Assembly (NCBI GenBank): GCA_002841295.1
Contig: PHEU01000009.1
Span: 1 to 64,000, forward strand
Source: Actinobacteria bacterium HGW-Actinobacteria-6
GTDB lineage: Bacteria; Actinomycetota; Coriobacteriia; Anaerosomatales; Anaerosomataceae
Reading direction: 5' to 3'
DNA: 64,000 bases
The notes under the pieces were generated by a model. It saw nothing but the letters and a program-made list of their open reading frames with translations. It was not told where the DNA came from and made no database searches. The first letter of the stretch is position 1. Each line of letters starts with the position of its first letter. Positions 17,966-27,421 of the stretch are shown piece after piece. A program made the translations under genes and the position numbers.

Positions 17966-20900
17966 TCATTCCTCCCAGACGGACCCCTCGCCGAGAAGCT
18001 CCTTGATCTCAGCGTGCAGTGATGCTGACGATGCATCCACGCGGTATTCCTCGGCCATCTTGAGAACCTTCGTCGCGTCGGTGCCGACAAGCTTCACATG
18101 TACCCAATCCCGGCCGCTGTGATGCTTGAGTATCTCCTTGAACGCCGCTCCCCGGCCGTTGCTCAGCATGGATGCGTCGGCGCGCACCCACAAAGTCGCC
18201 GGCGGCTTCTCGAAGCGCCCCGTCGCGCTGAGCGGCTGGACTTCTTGCACCATAAGCTTGGTGCCGCGGTCAGATGACTCGACCTTGGCACGCACGCGTA
18301 CCACCGCGTCGACTTTGAGCAAGTCGCGGAACTTGTCGTACGTCTGTGGAAAGAGCACGCCTTCCATGGAGCCCTCAAGATCCTCCAGGACGAACGTTCC
18401 CATGAGCTTGCCGGCCTTGGTCGCGATTCGCTCGGCCTTGGTGACGATGCCCGCGAACCACCCGATAGTCCCATCCCGCAGCGAATCCCCGTCGCCGAGC
18501 GACAACGTCCGGGCGGCTTTGATCGTATCAGCGATGTCTGACAGCGGATGATCGCTGACGTAGATGCCGAGCATCTCCTTCTCAAAGGCAAGCAAGACAC
18601 CCTTGTCCCACTCGTCGCCATTGGGTGGAGGGGTCTCATCGGCCATGCCGTGCTCTTCGGGCTCGAACATATCGAACATCGAGACCTGTCCGCTCTCGGC
18701 ATCCTTCTGGCGCTTGAGGGCGCTGTCGACGGCGCCTTCCATGAGCTGCATCAGGTGTTTGCGGGAATAGCCAGTCGACTCGAACGCGCCCGCCTTAATG
18801 AGCGCTTCAAGCGTCTTCTTGTTGAGCTGCCGCATGTCGACGCGGGCACAGAAATCATGAAGCGACGTGAACGGACCGTCCGCTTTGCGCTCGGCAACGA
18901 TGGTGTTGACGATGCCCTCGCCGACGTTGCGAATGCCAGCGAGCCCGAAGCGAATCGCGCCCTCAACAGCGGTGAAGTCCTTGCCCGAGGAGTTCACGTC
19001 CGGCGGCAGCACCTTGATGCCCGCGCTGTTGCAGGCCGCGATGTACTTGACGATCGTCTCGGACTTGCCGGTGTAGCTTGTGAGGTTTGCCGCCATGTAC
19101 TCAAGCGGGTAGTGCGCCTTCAGATATGCGGTCTGGTACGAGACGAGACCGTATGCAGCGGCGTGACTCTTGTTGAAGGCGTACTGAGCGAACGCCTCGA
19201 TGTCGGTCCAGACCTTCTCGGCGACCTTTGGGTCGTACCCGCGGCTTGCCGCACCCGAGATGAACTCCGGCTTGAGGCTGTCGACGATCGCCTGGATCTT
19301 CTTGCCCATGCCCTTGCGGAGTTTGTCGGCCTTCGCTGCCGAGAAGCCGCCCATCTCCATCGTCATGAGCATTGCCTGCTCCTGATAGACGATGGCGCCG
19401 TACGTCTCTTCCAGGATGTACTTGATGCGCTCGTCGTAGTACGAGATGGCCTTGCGTCCATGCTTGCGAGCGACGAAGTCAGGAATAGAATCCATCGGAC
19501 CCGGGCGATAGAGCGCGACGACCGCGACGATGTCGGCGAACACGGTCGGCTTCAGGTCCTTGAGAACGCGCTTCATGCCGGGCGATTCAACCTGAAAGAC
19601 ACCGTCGGTGTCGGCGCGCTGCAGCAGATCGAACGTGGCCTTGTCGTCCATGGGGATCGTCTCAAGATCGATGTCGACGCCGTGATTCTCACGAATCGCC
19701 TTGACGGCCTTGGCCAGCACCGTGAGTGTCCTCAGGCCGAGGAAGTCCATCTTGAGCAGGCCGAGGTCGGCAATCACGTTGCCTTCGTACTGCGTGATGA
19801 TGGAGCCGCCCTTGGTGTCGAGCTTCACCGGGGTGTAGCACGACAGCGGTTCTCGGCAAATGACAACTGCGGCGGCGTGAATGCCCTCGCCACGCGCGGT
19901 GCCCTCCAGGGAGCGCGCGGCATCGACGATGCGCTTGGTGTCGCCGCCGGTATCGTAGTCAGCCTTGAGATCGGAGTTGGTCGCGAGCGACCCCTCGATG
20001 GTGGCGTCGGGGCCTTCCTGAATCTGCTTGGCGATCTTGTCAGGAACGCCGAAGGGATAGCCGAGCACGCGCCCGGCGTCGCGGATGGCCGCTCGCGCTT
20101 TCATCGTGGAATACGTCACGACCTGCGCGACTCGGTCCTCGCCGTACTTCTGCTTCACGTACTCGATGACGTCGAGGCGACGCTCGTCGTCGAAGTCGAT
20201 ATCGATATCGGGCATCTCCGTGCGTTCCGGGTTGAGGAAGCGCTCGAACAGCAGCTTATGCTCGAGGGGATCGAGACTCGTGATACCAAGGGCGTAGCTG
20301 ATGATCGAACCGGCGGCGCTTCCTCGTCCGGGGCCGACCCCGATCTCGTTGCCTTTCGCCCATTTGACGAAGTCGGCCACGATAAGGAAATACGCCGAGA
20401 TACCCTTGTCCGAGATGACCTTCAGCTCGTGCTCGAGTCGCGCCATGGGCGCCTCGGGAATCGGGTCGCCGTAGCGCTTCTTGAGTCCCTCGATGCACTC
20501 TTCACGAAGGTACCGGTCTTCAGTTGAGCCCTGCGGCACATCGAACACCGGGAGGATGATCTTGCCGAACTCGAGGTTCACGTCGCATCGCTCGGCGATT
20601 TCAAGCGTGGTGGCAAATGCCTGCGGATACTCGGGAAGCGCCGTCTCCATTTCCTCGGCCGTCTTGAGATAGAACTGATCCGAGGAGAACTTCATACGGC
20701 TTTCATCATCGACGGTCTTGCCGGTCTGGATGCAGACGAGCATGTCTTGCGCCTCGGCATGCGCCGCGTGGGTGTAGTGGATGTCGTTCGTGGCGATGAC
20801 GGGCAAGCCCATCTCATCGGCCAGACCGACGATCTGACGGTTGAGGTCCTTTTGCGACACGCCGGCATCGGTGATGATGCCCTGCTCCTGGATCTCCAGG

Positions 20901-21430
20901 TAGAAGTTCTTTTCGCCGAAGATGGAAGCGTACGTCTCGGCCCAGCGCCGGGCCTCCTCTGGCTGATGATGCTCGAAGGACTTGCTGATGATGCCGCTCA
21001 TACAGGCCGAGGTCGCGATGAGTCCATCCGAGTACTGCCTGAGCAGGTCTTCATCGACCTGTGGCTTGTAGTAGAAGCCAGAGGTCCAAGCCTCTGAGAC
21101 CATCGCCATTAGGTTTCTGTAGCCGGTGTCGTTGCGTGCAAGCAGCAACAGGTGGTTTAGTCTCGGCTTGCCATCACGCTTCTTGCGCGAATCGGGCGTG
21201 AAGTAGATCTCACAGCCGATGACGGGCTTGATCGGAGCGCGACCCTTCTTCTCGTTGCCGAACGTCGCTGCCTTGTAGAACTCGACCGCACCGAACATCA
21301 CGCCATGGTCGGTCAGCGCGAGCGCCGGCATGTCGAGCTCTGCCGCACGGTCAAGAAGTCCCTCGATCTTCGCGTGGCCATCGAGAAGCGAGTACTCAGA
21401 GTGTGTATGCAGGTGGACGAACCGCGACAT
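17966..21430 (-). CDS. dnaE: DNA polymerase III alpha subunit
   Basis: Replicative polymerase catalytic subunit, 1154 residues, the usual DnaE length. The N-terminal PHP domain (FVHLHTHSEYSLLDG, ALTDHGVMFG) is followed by the C-family polymerase core with the catalytic aspartates in MPDIDIDFDDERRLDV and the GPGRGSAAGS region, the helix-hairpin-helix region, and a C-terminal OB-fold (IGWFAGIVTKAE, GTFVLEDLEGSMEGVLFP). It lies 5 bp after yerC and about 70 bp before hisZ, so yerC-dnaE-his may form one transcript. Confidence 0.97.
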   Translation of the reverse strand: MSRFVHLHTHSEYSLLDGHAKIEGLLDRAAELDMPALALTDHGVMFGAVEFYKAATFGNEKKGRAPIKPVIGCEIYFTPDSRKKRDGKPRLNHLLLLARNDTGYRNLMAMVSEAWTSGFYYKPQVDEDLLRQYSDGLIATSACMSGIISKSFEHHQPEEARRWAETYASIFGEKNFYLEIQEQGIITDAGVSQKDLNRQIVGLADEMGLPVIATNDIHYTHAAHAEAQDMLVCIQTGKTVDDESRMKFSSDQFYLKTAEEMETALPEYPQAFATTLEIAERCDVNLEFGKIILPVFDVPQGSTEDRYLREECIEGLKKRYGDPIPEAPMARLEHELKVISDKGISAYFLIVADFVKWAKGNEIGVGPGRGSAAGSIISYALGITSLDPLEHKLLFERFLNPERTEMPDIDIDFDDERRLDVIEYVKQKYGEDRVAQVVTYSTMKARAAIRDAGRVLGYPFGVPDKIAKQIQEGPDATIEGSLATNSDLKADYDTGGDTKRIVDAARSLEGTARGEGIHAAAVVICREPLSCYTPVKLDTKGGSIITQYEGNVIADLGLLKMDFLGLRTLTVLAKAVKAIRENHGVDIDLETIPMDDKATFDLLQRADTDGVFQVESPGMKRVLKDLKPTVFADIVAVVALYRPGPMDSIPDFVARKHGRKAISYYDERIKYILEETYGAIVYQEQAMLMTMEMGGFSAAKADKLRKGMGKKIQAIVDSLKPEFISGAASRGYDPKVAEKVWTDIEAFAQYAFNKSHAAAYGLVSYQTAYLKAHYPLEYMAANLTSYTGKSETIVKYIAACNSAGIKVLPPDVNSSGKDFTAVEGAIRFGLAGIRNVGEGIVNTIVAERKADGPFTSLHDFCARVDMRQLNKKTLEALIKAGAFESTGYSRKHLMQLMEGAVDSALKRQKDAESGQVSMFDMFEPEEHGMADETPPPNGDEWDKGVLLAFEKEMLGIYVSDHPLSDIADTIKAARTLSLGDGDSLRDGTIGWFAGIVTKAERIATKAGKLMGTFVLEDLEGSMEGVLFPQTYDKFRDLLKVDAVVRVRAKVESSDRGTKLMVQEVQPLSATGRFEKPPATLWVRADASMLSNGRGAAFKEILKHHSGRDWVHVKLVGTDATKVLKMAEEYRVDASSASLHAEIKELLGEGSVWEE

Positions 21431-21435
21431 AGACG

Positions 21436-21747
21436 CTACTCGCCCTCTTTCGGGGCGCTCTCGCCCATGCGATCGATGACGCGACGGTACCCGTCAGCGC
21501 CGTAGTTGAGGGAGCGACTCACCCGGCTGATCGTCGTCGTCGACGCGCCTGTGGCTTCCTGGATGTCCGTGTAGTGCTCGCCCGCAGCGAGCATGCTGGC
21601 AACAGCCAGGCGTTGACCCATATCTTTGATCTCGCGGATGGTACACAGATCCTGCAGCAGCGAGTACGCCTCCTCTTCGTTCTCCAGCGTAAGAAGGGCG
21701 CGCAAGAGAGCCTCGACTTCAGGCGTGCGGAGGCGGTCGGAAGACAT
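21436..21747 (-). CDS. YerC/YecD-type TrpR-superfamily DNA-binding protein
   Basis: Protein of 103 residues with the TrpR-like fold: LLTLENEEEAYSLLQDLCT, EIKDMGQRLAVASMLAAGEH and the helix-turn-helix YTDIQEATGASTTTISRVSR. I chose the ATG at 21747 (MSSDRLRTPEVE); the upstream extension does not match the family. YerC/YecD proteins of Gram-positive bacteria are named as TrpR homologues but their ligand is not settled. Its position upstream of dnaE and the his operon makes local control possible but unproven. Confidence 0.88.
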   Translation of the reverse strand: MSSDRLRTPEVEALLRALLTLENEEEAYSLLQDLCTIREIKDMGQRLAVASMLAAGEHYTDIQEATGASTTTISRVSRSLNYGADGYRRVIDRMGESAPKEGE

Positions 21748-21905
21748 CGCAGCAGGCTCCCCGGATTGTGGTGGATGCACAAGATGATGTGCCAATCCTA
21801 CCACTCAAAGACCACATCTTGCCCCTGACCCAGCCGAGCGGATGGGGCTTTCCGACAGGCGGCGAGACCGCAGTGGCGATCACAACGCGGGAGCCAGCAT
21901 GCGGC
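21748..21905. other. Intergenic gap, nothing recognised
   Basis: This gap of about 158 bp lies upstream of the YerC-type gene and presumably carries its promoter. I see no clear -35/-10 pair, hairpin or repeat. Confidence 0.3.
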
Positions 21906-22538
21906 TCAGAGAACGCCGAGGGATCGAATTACCGAGCCGACCAGGGAGTATGCAGGGATGTACCACAGCAACCCGCCGACCAGGTACGACACCTGATCCT
22001 TGCGAAGCACATCCGACAGTGTCCCCTGCTGCGTCAGTATGACCCACGCGATCCACGCGAACGCCGCAATCGCCGCAAGAAGAATGAGCGTCTCCATGAG
22101 CGCAACGGCACTCGGCTTGCGAACTCTGGCGATCACCGCAAGAACGAGCGGCAGCATGTATCCCACCATGATGATCGCAATGCCCACTTGCAGAGGATCG
22201 AACGTATGTGACTCAAATGCCGGGCCGAGGAAAGCGAGGAAGAAACTCGACGTGAGGAAGAGTGCCCCTCCGCCGATCATGCTCACAACCCCGAAGAGCA
22301 GCGCCTTGCCGAGCGTGCGAACCGGCGTCACGGAAGGCTGGTGCATGAAGATGAGAGCGATCATGGCAAGCAGCGGCGGTGCGGTCATGAATGCGAGATA
22401 GCCCGGAGTGTACGAGTAGTACGCCTGCGTGCCCAACCCAAAGATGGCCGGAATGAATACCGCCAGCGTGAATGCGAACAACAACGCATACGAGTCACGG
22501 AAGCTGAGTTCTTTGTGGCCTGCGCTAGTTGCATCCAA
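21906..22538 (-). CDS. Integral membrane protein of unknown function
   Basis: Protein of 210 residues with about six predicted TM helices (for example YALLFAFTLAVFIPAIFGLG, LAFMTAPPLLAMIALIF, FGVVSMIGGGALFLTSSFFL). No catalytic or transport motif is recognised. The TTG at 22538 is chosen because AGGAG lies 7 bases upstream; the longer frame (to 22616) has no such site. It is 91 bp downstream of the CWB2 surface protein on the same strand. Function unknown. Confidence 0.7.
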   Translation of the reverse strand: MDATSAGHKELSFRDSYALLFAFTLAVFIPAIFGLGTQAYYSYTPGYLAFMTAPPLLAMIALIFMHQPSVTPVRTLGKALLFGVVSMIGGGALFLTSSFFLAFLGPAFESHTFDPLQVGIAIIMVGYMLPLVLAVIARVRKPSAVALMETLILLAAIAAFAWIAWVILTQQGTLSDVLRKDQVSYLVGGLLWYIPAYSLVGSVIRSLGVL

Positions 22539-22629
22539 GATGGTTCTCCTCGGCGAAAGTTGGTTGCTGAGATGATGATGCGACAGCGCGATACCCTTCG
22601 CCTTGACGGAGGTCAAGCAACCTAGAATC

Positions 22630-24957
22630 TCACCTCTCGAACAGGCGAGAAGCGATGTCGTTTGCGACGTTGGCCGACACCGCAGAATCCGCTCCGAGTA
22701 TGTACCACCGGATGGTGTCCGGCATTGGGTTCAACAAGCTTGACGTGGCCGAAGGCAGGGCATCGGCCTCTGTGAGCAGAAGCAGCCCATTGACTCGCGC
22801 CGCAAGCACGCCACCTGCGAGCGCATCGGGGAAGTTCTCTCCCGTGCACACGACGAATCGCTCAAGTGACATCCCCTGCGTCTGCGCGTACTCCCCGATG
22901 ATACGCGCGGTTTGCCAGCGGTCGTCGCCGCCAAGCCGGGAAACCCACGGCGTCAGCGCGGATACAGATATGGCGACGCTCACGCTCACGGCCGCATCAC
23001 TGCCCACGATGATTGCGCTCGTGGCACCGCTCGCCGCGATAGCATCTGCCGTCACCGGTGTGAGCACGGTCGGATGCGTGAGCAAGATCGGCATGTTCTT
23101 CTTGGCTGCAAGCGGCGAAATGGCGAGCGCGTCCGGAAAGTCGACGCCCGATGCGACGACGACCCGTGCAGGCACGCCACGTACGGCCGCCATCTCGCGC
23201 TGGATGAGTACGGCGGTCTCATACCTGTTCGTGCCACCGAGTCGCTTCACTGTTCGCGGCTTCCCCAGGATCGCCGACACCTGGGAAGCGACCGCAGCTG
23301 ATAGCGCTGATTCACTTCCAAGCAGCACCGCCTTCGTGGCCCCGAGCCGTGTGATTTCCTCGGCAGCACTTGCCTCAAGCGAGCGCGGATCGGTCAGAAT
23401 GATCGGCGCTTTCAGCGAATGAGCGAGGGGGGCGCCACAAAGCGCGTCCGGGAAGTTCGCCTTGGAAGCGATCACTACAGTTGAGGCACCCGAAGAAAAC
23501 GTCTCCTTCGAGACCTCGACAGCGGTACCAACGCGATTGATGCCTGCAAGCCGCTCGGACTCGGGCGTGAACTCCCTGCCAGCGAATCCGTCATCTCCCC
23601 ACAAGAAGACCTTGTGCACGTAATTGGCGAAATCGTTGTTCCATTCCGAGAAGAAGACACGTGGTCCCCCCTCGTACGAATCCACAATCTGTGGGTCGTT
23701 ATACCTCGCCCACGCCCCGGGCGACGCCTTCAGCGTCTGCTGTTGCCGGAAGCTCGCGCCGCCATCCTTCGAGGTGAACCGGACGATGTCGCCACCACGG
23801 GCAGCGAGGAACGCCTCGGCAAGTGATGAGTTCTCGTCGGGCGTGCCGCCGACGGTCAGGAACGCCTCGATCTCGCCATCGGGGAGCACCTGGAACGTAC
23901 CGGCGTCGAAGAGGTGGTCCGTGTGCACGATAGTGGTCGGCGCGGTCCACGTCCCATCCTCCGATGACCATCGGATGAACTTCCAGTCATACGACGGACG
24001 AGGCGTTTCGGATCCGCTCACAAAGAGAATGCAGGGACCATCTTCGGAATCACGGACGACCACCTGGTTCACATACTGCGTCCCGGAGTCGTACACCAGA
24101 CATGTCGCATCAAGACTTGCCTTCGACCGGTCGTCTGGCACCGGTTCGCCGAGAGCATTTTGCCAGAGGCCCGTCTCACCGTCCCGGCGCATGAAATAGA
24201 CGTTGCGTCGAATGAAATAATCAGACCCACTGGCTGCGAGGTCTCTGAAGAGAAACGTCGTGAGAACATCACCGTCACTGGTGGGACAGAAGTTCACGTA
24301 CCATCCCTCGACGTTCCGCTTGCCCATGAGGACGCTCTCACGCTGGGTCCAAACGCCAAGGCCATCGGTGGCAACAGCGCTGTACCATTGGCCGTATGTA
24401 TCGCCGCTGGCGAAACCTCGATAGAACAGCCGAATCGTGCCGTCAGCCTGCAAGACAGGCTGTGGGTAGGTGGCTGGTGCCCGCTCGACCGTGGTCACTG
24501 TCGAATCGACCGACTGAGTTTCGACAAGGACAGCACCAAGGTTCTCCCACGCGCTGATGTCATGAGGCGAGATGCTTCGGGCGTGCAAAAGCGACGCCCC
24601 GTGCGAGCCATAGAACGCGTGGATATATCCGCCGCCGTCGATGATGATCGAAGGCCCGCCGTGAGCATCGTCATCGAGCGGATTCACGCCGAGTTGATAT
24701 GGCCCTTCCCAGGTCTTGCTCACGTCGTCATACGCCGCAATGAACGGGTTCATACCCCAGCCCTGATACGCGACAAGGGTCTTGCCCGTGGCGGCATCAT
24801 AGACGGCCTCAGGTCGAATCACCATGTCTTCATACACAGCGTTTCCTGAAGCATCAGCATCGAAGAACTCAGCCATGAAGGCGGCAGCCGATGAGGGGAA
24901 TCCGAGGGCGATGACAAGTGTGAAGGTCGCTACGCTGGCGATCCAGCGGTTATTCAT
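22630..24957 (-). CDS. Exported BNR/sialidase-like protein with three CWB2 cell-wall-binding repeats
   Basis: Protein of 775 residues. It has a signal peptide (residues 1-26, ending SSAAAF), then a beta-propeller region (about 27-480) with BNR-like features (RPEAVYDAATGKTLVAYQGW, GGPSIIIDGGGYIHAFYGSHG, KDGGASFRQQ, YNDPQIV) resembling PF15892-type proteins. Three cell wall binding repeat 2 (CWB2) modules follow, seen as INRVGTAVEVSKETF, KRLGGTNRYETAVLIQREM and SRLGGDDRWQTARII with ANFPDAL/VDFPDAL/ENFPDAL cores. CWB2 modules hold proteins to anionic wall polymers in monoderm bacteria. The propeller substrate is unknown; I see no sialidase catalytic set. Confidence 0.85.
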   Translation of the reverse strand: MNNRWIASVATFTLVIALGFPSSAAAFMAEFFDADASGNAVYEDMVIRPEAVYDAATGKTLVAYQGWGMNPFIAAYDDVSKTWEGPYQLGVNPLDDDAHGGPSIIIDGGGYIHAFYGSHGASLLHARSISPHDISAWENLGAVLVETQSVDSTVTTVERAPATYPQPVLQADGTIRLFYRGFASGDTYGQWYSAVATDGLGVWTQRESVLMGKRNVEGWYVNFCPTSDGDVLTTFLFRDLAASGSDYFIRRNVYFMRRDGETGLWQNALGEPVPDDRSKASLDATCLVYDSGTQYVNQVVVRDSEDGPCILFVSGSETPRPSYDWKFIRWSSEDGTWTAPTTIVHTDHLFDAGTFQVLPDGEIEAFLTVGGTPDENSSLAEAFLAARGGDIVRFTSKDGGASFRQQQTLKASPGAWARYNDPQIVDSYEGGPRVFFSEWNNDFANYVHKVFLWGDDGFAGREFTPESERLAGINRVGTAVEVSKETFSSGASTVVIASKANFPDALCGAPLAHSLKAPIILTDPRSLEASAAEEITRLGATKAVLLGSESALSAAVASQVSAILGKPRTVKRLGGTNRYETAVLIQREMAAVRGVPARVVVASGVDFPDALAISPLAAKKNMPILLTHPTVLTPVTADAIAASGATSAIIVGSDAAVSVSVAISVSALTPWVSRLGGDDRWQTARIIGEYAQTQGMSLERFVVCTGENFPDALAGGVLAARVNGLLLLTEADALPSATSSLLNPMPDTIRWYILGADSAVSANVANDIASRLFER

Positions 24958-25044
24958 GAAGTTCTCCTAAACAAGATCGGAAAGCGTCCCACGCTGAAGT
25001 CTGCGGGTTGGTGGCAGTATAGCCTACCGTGCTGACACGCCGGA
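24958..25044 (-). promoter_or_regulatory. Putative promoter of the CWB2 surface-protein gene
   Basis: On the minus strand a TATACT -10-like hexamer lies about 55-60 bp before the ATG, followed by a short hairpin (AGCGT/ACGCT) and a TTAGGAGA ribosome binding site. No good -35 is seen, so this is tentative. Confidence 0.35.
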
Positions 25045-25794
25045 TCAGACGACCGAGTTGATGAGGCTCCCGATGCCCTCTATGCGCACTTCAATAACGT
25101 CGCCACGACGCATCGGGCCGATGCCCGAAGGCGTTCCCGTGAGGACGATATCACCGGGCAGCAGCGTCATGATGCCACTGATGAAGCTCACCAGCTCAAA
25201 CGGATCACGAATCATGTCCGAGGTACGAGCGGACTGCTTCAGCTCACCGTTCAGGTACGTCTCAAGCTTGAGGTCGAGCGGATCAACATCTGTCTCAACC
25301 CACGGTCCAACCGGACAGAACGTGTCAAAACCCTTCGCGCGCGTCCACTGACCATCGATCTTCTGTAGAGACCGGGCGGTGACATCATTCGCACACAGGT
25401 ACCCGAGGATATGAGATTGCGCGGCCTCAGGGGTCACACGATGCGTACGTCGACCAATGACGACGGCAAGCTCGCCTTCATAGTCAACGGTGTCCATGCC
25501 CTCGGGAATCCTAATCTCTCCGTGAGGACCATTCACAGCCGTCGGCGGCTTGAGGAAGATGACTGGCTCAGCGTGAAGCTGATGGCCCATCTCCTTCGCG
25601 TGCTCACGGTAGTTGATCCCGACGCAGACGATCTTGGTGGGAATCACCGGGGACAGCAGTTGCGCATGGCTGAGCGGCAGAACGCCTTCCGCCTCCCACG
25701 CAGCGAACGGCTCGTCAGAGATGAGGGTGATGGTGGTGTCGTCCGCAAGACCGTAGCGAACATCCTCGTCTTGGAATATGCGAACGACTCTCAT
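25045..25794 (-). CDS. Fumarylacetoacetate hydrolase (FAH) family protein
   Basis: Protein of 249 residues of the FAH superfamily: KIVCVGINYREHAKEMG, VIFLKPPTAVNGP, DYEGELAVVIGRR (metal-binding Glu), GYLCANDVTARSLQ, KGFDTFCPVGPWV and LTGTPSGIGPMRRGD. Family members include acylpyruvases, oxaloacetate decarboxylases/tautomerases and 2-hydroxyhepta-2,4-diene-1,7-dioate isomerases. Sequence alone does not fix the substrate. It sits downstream of cimA, and a housekeeping role on oxaloacetate or acylpyruvates is possible. Confidence 0.9.
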   Translation of the reverse strand: MRVVRIFQDEDVRYGLADDTTITLISDEPFAAWEAEGVLPLSHAQLLSPVIPTKIVCVGINYREHAKEMGHQLHAEPVIFLKPPTAVNGPHGEIRIPEGMDTVDYEGELAVVIGRRTHRVTPEAAQSHILGYLCANDVTARSLQKIDGQWTRAKGFDTFCPVGPWVETDVDPLDLKLETYLNGELKQSARTSDMIRDPFELVSFISGIMTLLPGDIVLTGTPSGIGPMRRGDVIEVRIEGIGSLINSVV

Positions 25795-25845
25795 GCTTGC
25801 TCCCGGGCACGGAATGCGAGTACGACTCTCACAGGTTCAGTTCCA

Positions 25846-27420
25846 CTAATGATGCTCGTTCTCCTGCTTCGGGTGTGAAAGTCCATACTCCACCGAGTCG
25901 ACGAGCGCCTCCCATGAGGCTTCAATGATGTTTTCCGAGACACCCACGGTGCCCCAGCTCTTGTCGCCATCAGTCGACTCGATGAGAACGCGTGTGACCG
26001 CGCCGGTGCCCTTCTTCTCATCGAGGACACGCACCTTGAAGTCCGTGAGTTCGATCGGCTCAAGGGCCGGATAGTAGCGACCGATCGCGATGCGAAGTGC
26101 ACGGTCGAGTGCGTTCACCGGGCCATTGCCCTCAGCAGTCGCGATAAAGCGATGACCTTCGACATGGACCTTTATGGTTGCCTCGGTCATGACTCGACCG
26201 TCCTCGCGCTTCTCCATGATGCAGCGGAACGACTCGAGCCTGAAGAACGGCACGTGCGTGCCCACGGCCTTCCGGAGCATGATCTCCAGTGATGCGTCGG
26301 CAGCCTCGAACGAGTACCCGCGGTACTCCTTCTCCTTGATGGAGTCGAGCACTCCTGTAAGAACCGTGTCGTGTGCCGAGACCTCAATGCCCATCTCGGC
26401 GGCCTTCATGACGAGGCTCGCGCGACCTGCCAGCTCGCTCACGACGACGCGTGCAAGGTTTCCTACAGTGGAGGGGTCGATGTGCTCGTACGCCTCAGGC
26501 AGGCGCGCAGCGGCACTCGCGTGCACTCCGCCCTTATGTGCGAAGGCGCTTGCACCCACGTACGGCTGCTGCGGGTACGGCGACAGGTTCGCGGTCTCCG
26601 CGACGAAGTGCGAGACCTCGGTGAGAAGACGCAGCTGATCGTCCGTGACGCAATCGACGCCCATCTTGAGTTTGAGGCCCGGGATGATCGAAGTCAGATC
26701 GGCGTTACCGGCACGCTCGCCGTAACCGTTCATCGTGCCTTGCACGTGAACGCACCCTGCGTCGACCGCCACCAGCGAGTTTGCAACCGCGCACGCTGTG
26801 TCGTTGTGGGCATGGACGCCGAGCGGAACGTCGAACTCCTCGGCCATGGCGAGCACGATACGGTGCACCTGGTGCGGAAGCGTGCCGCCGTTGGTGTCAC
26901 ACATGACGATCGCGTCAGCGCCCGCCTCGGCAGCTGCCCTGCAGACCTCGATCGCGTAGCCGGCGTTGTTGCGGTAACCGTCAAAGAAGTGCTCGGCATC
27001 GAAGAACACGGTGCGGCCGGCGGCCTTGAGGAACACGACCGAGTCGCGCACCATCCGGACGTTCTCCTCCAGCGTGGTCTGCAAGGTCTCGGTCACGTGG
27101 ATGTCCCACGCCTTACCGAAGATACAGATCGCCGGGCAGCCGGTATCGAGCAGCGCCTGCAGGCCGAGGTCATCAGCTGCGGCGGTGTCTTTGCGACATG
27201 TTGAGCCAAACGCGCTCACGACAGCATGCGAGAACGAGACCGTGCGAACGCGCTCAAAGAACTCGATGTCCTTTGGGTTGCTGCCAGGAAAACCGCCCTC
27301 GATGTAATCGATGCCGAGGTCATCCAGGCGCATCGCAATGCGCAGCTTGTCTTCCACCGAGAGGGAGAGTCCTTCTCGCTGTGTGCCGTCCCGCAATGTC
27401 GTGTCGTAAAGCGTGACCAT
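25846..27420 (-). CDS. cimA: (R)-citramalate synthase
   Basis: Condenses pyruvate and acetyl-CoA to (R)-citramalate, giving a threonine-independent route to 2-oxobutyrate and isoleucine. The protein has 524 residues: a DRE-TIM barrel with TLYDTTLRDGTQREG, EGGFPGSNPKD, GVHAHNDTACAVANS and GTMNGYGERAGN, then a LeuA-type allosteric domain (about 405-524). It belongs to the CimA family distinguished from LeuA by the FFDAEHFFDGY segment. I chose the ATG at 27420, 1 bp after the ilvE stop. Its products are processed by the LeuC, LeuD and LeuB enzymes encoded here. Confidence 0.93.
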   Translation of the reverse strand: MVTLYDTTLRDGTQREGLSLSVEDKLRIAMRLDDLGIDYIEGGFPGSNPKDIEFFERVRTVSFSHAVVSAFGSTCRKDTAAADDLGLQALLDTGCPAICIFGKAWDIHVTETLQTTLEENVRMVRDSVVFLKAAGRTVFFDAEHFFDGYRNNAGYAIEVCRAAAEAGADAIVMCDTNGGTLPHQVHRIVLAMAEEFDVPLGVHAHNDTACAVANSLVAVDAGCVHVQGTMNGYGERAGNADLTSIIPGLKLKMGVDCVTDDQLRLLTEVSHFVAETANLSPYPQQPYVGASAFAHKGGVHASAAARLPEAYEHIDPSTVGNLARVVVSELAGRASLVMKAAEMGIEVSAHDTVLTGVLDSIKEKEYRGYSFEAADASLEIMLRKAVGTHVPFFRLESFRCIMEKREDGRVMTEATIKVHVEGHRFIATAEGNGPVNALDRALRIAIGRYYPALEPIELTDFKVRVLDEKKGTGAVTRVLIESTDGDKSWGTVGVSENIIEASWEALVDSVEYGLSHPKQENEHH

Positions 27421-27421
27421 G

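Noticed and set aside
18548-20527. A 659-residue open frame on the plus strand
   Set aside because: Antisense to dnaE, whose domain motifs are complete and in order; composition is typical of a shadow frame.
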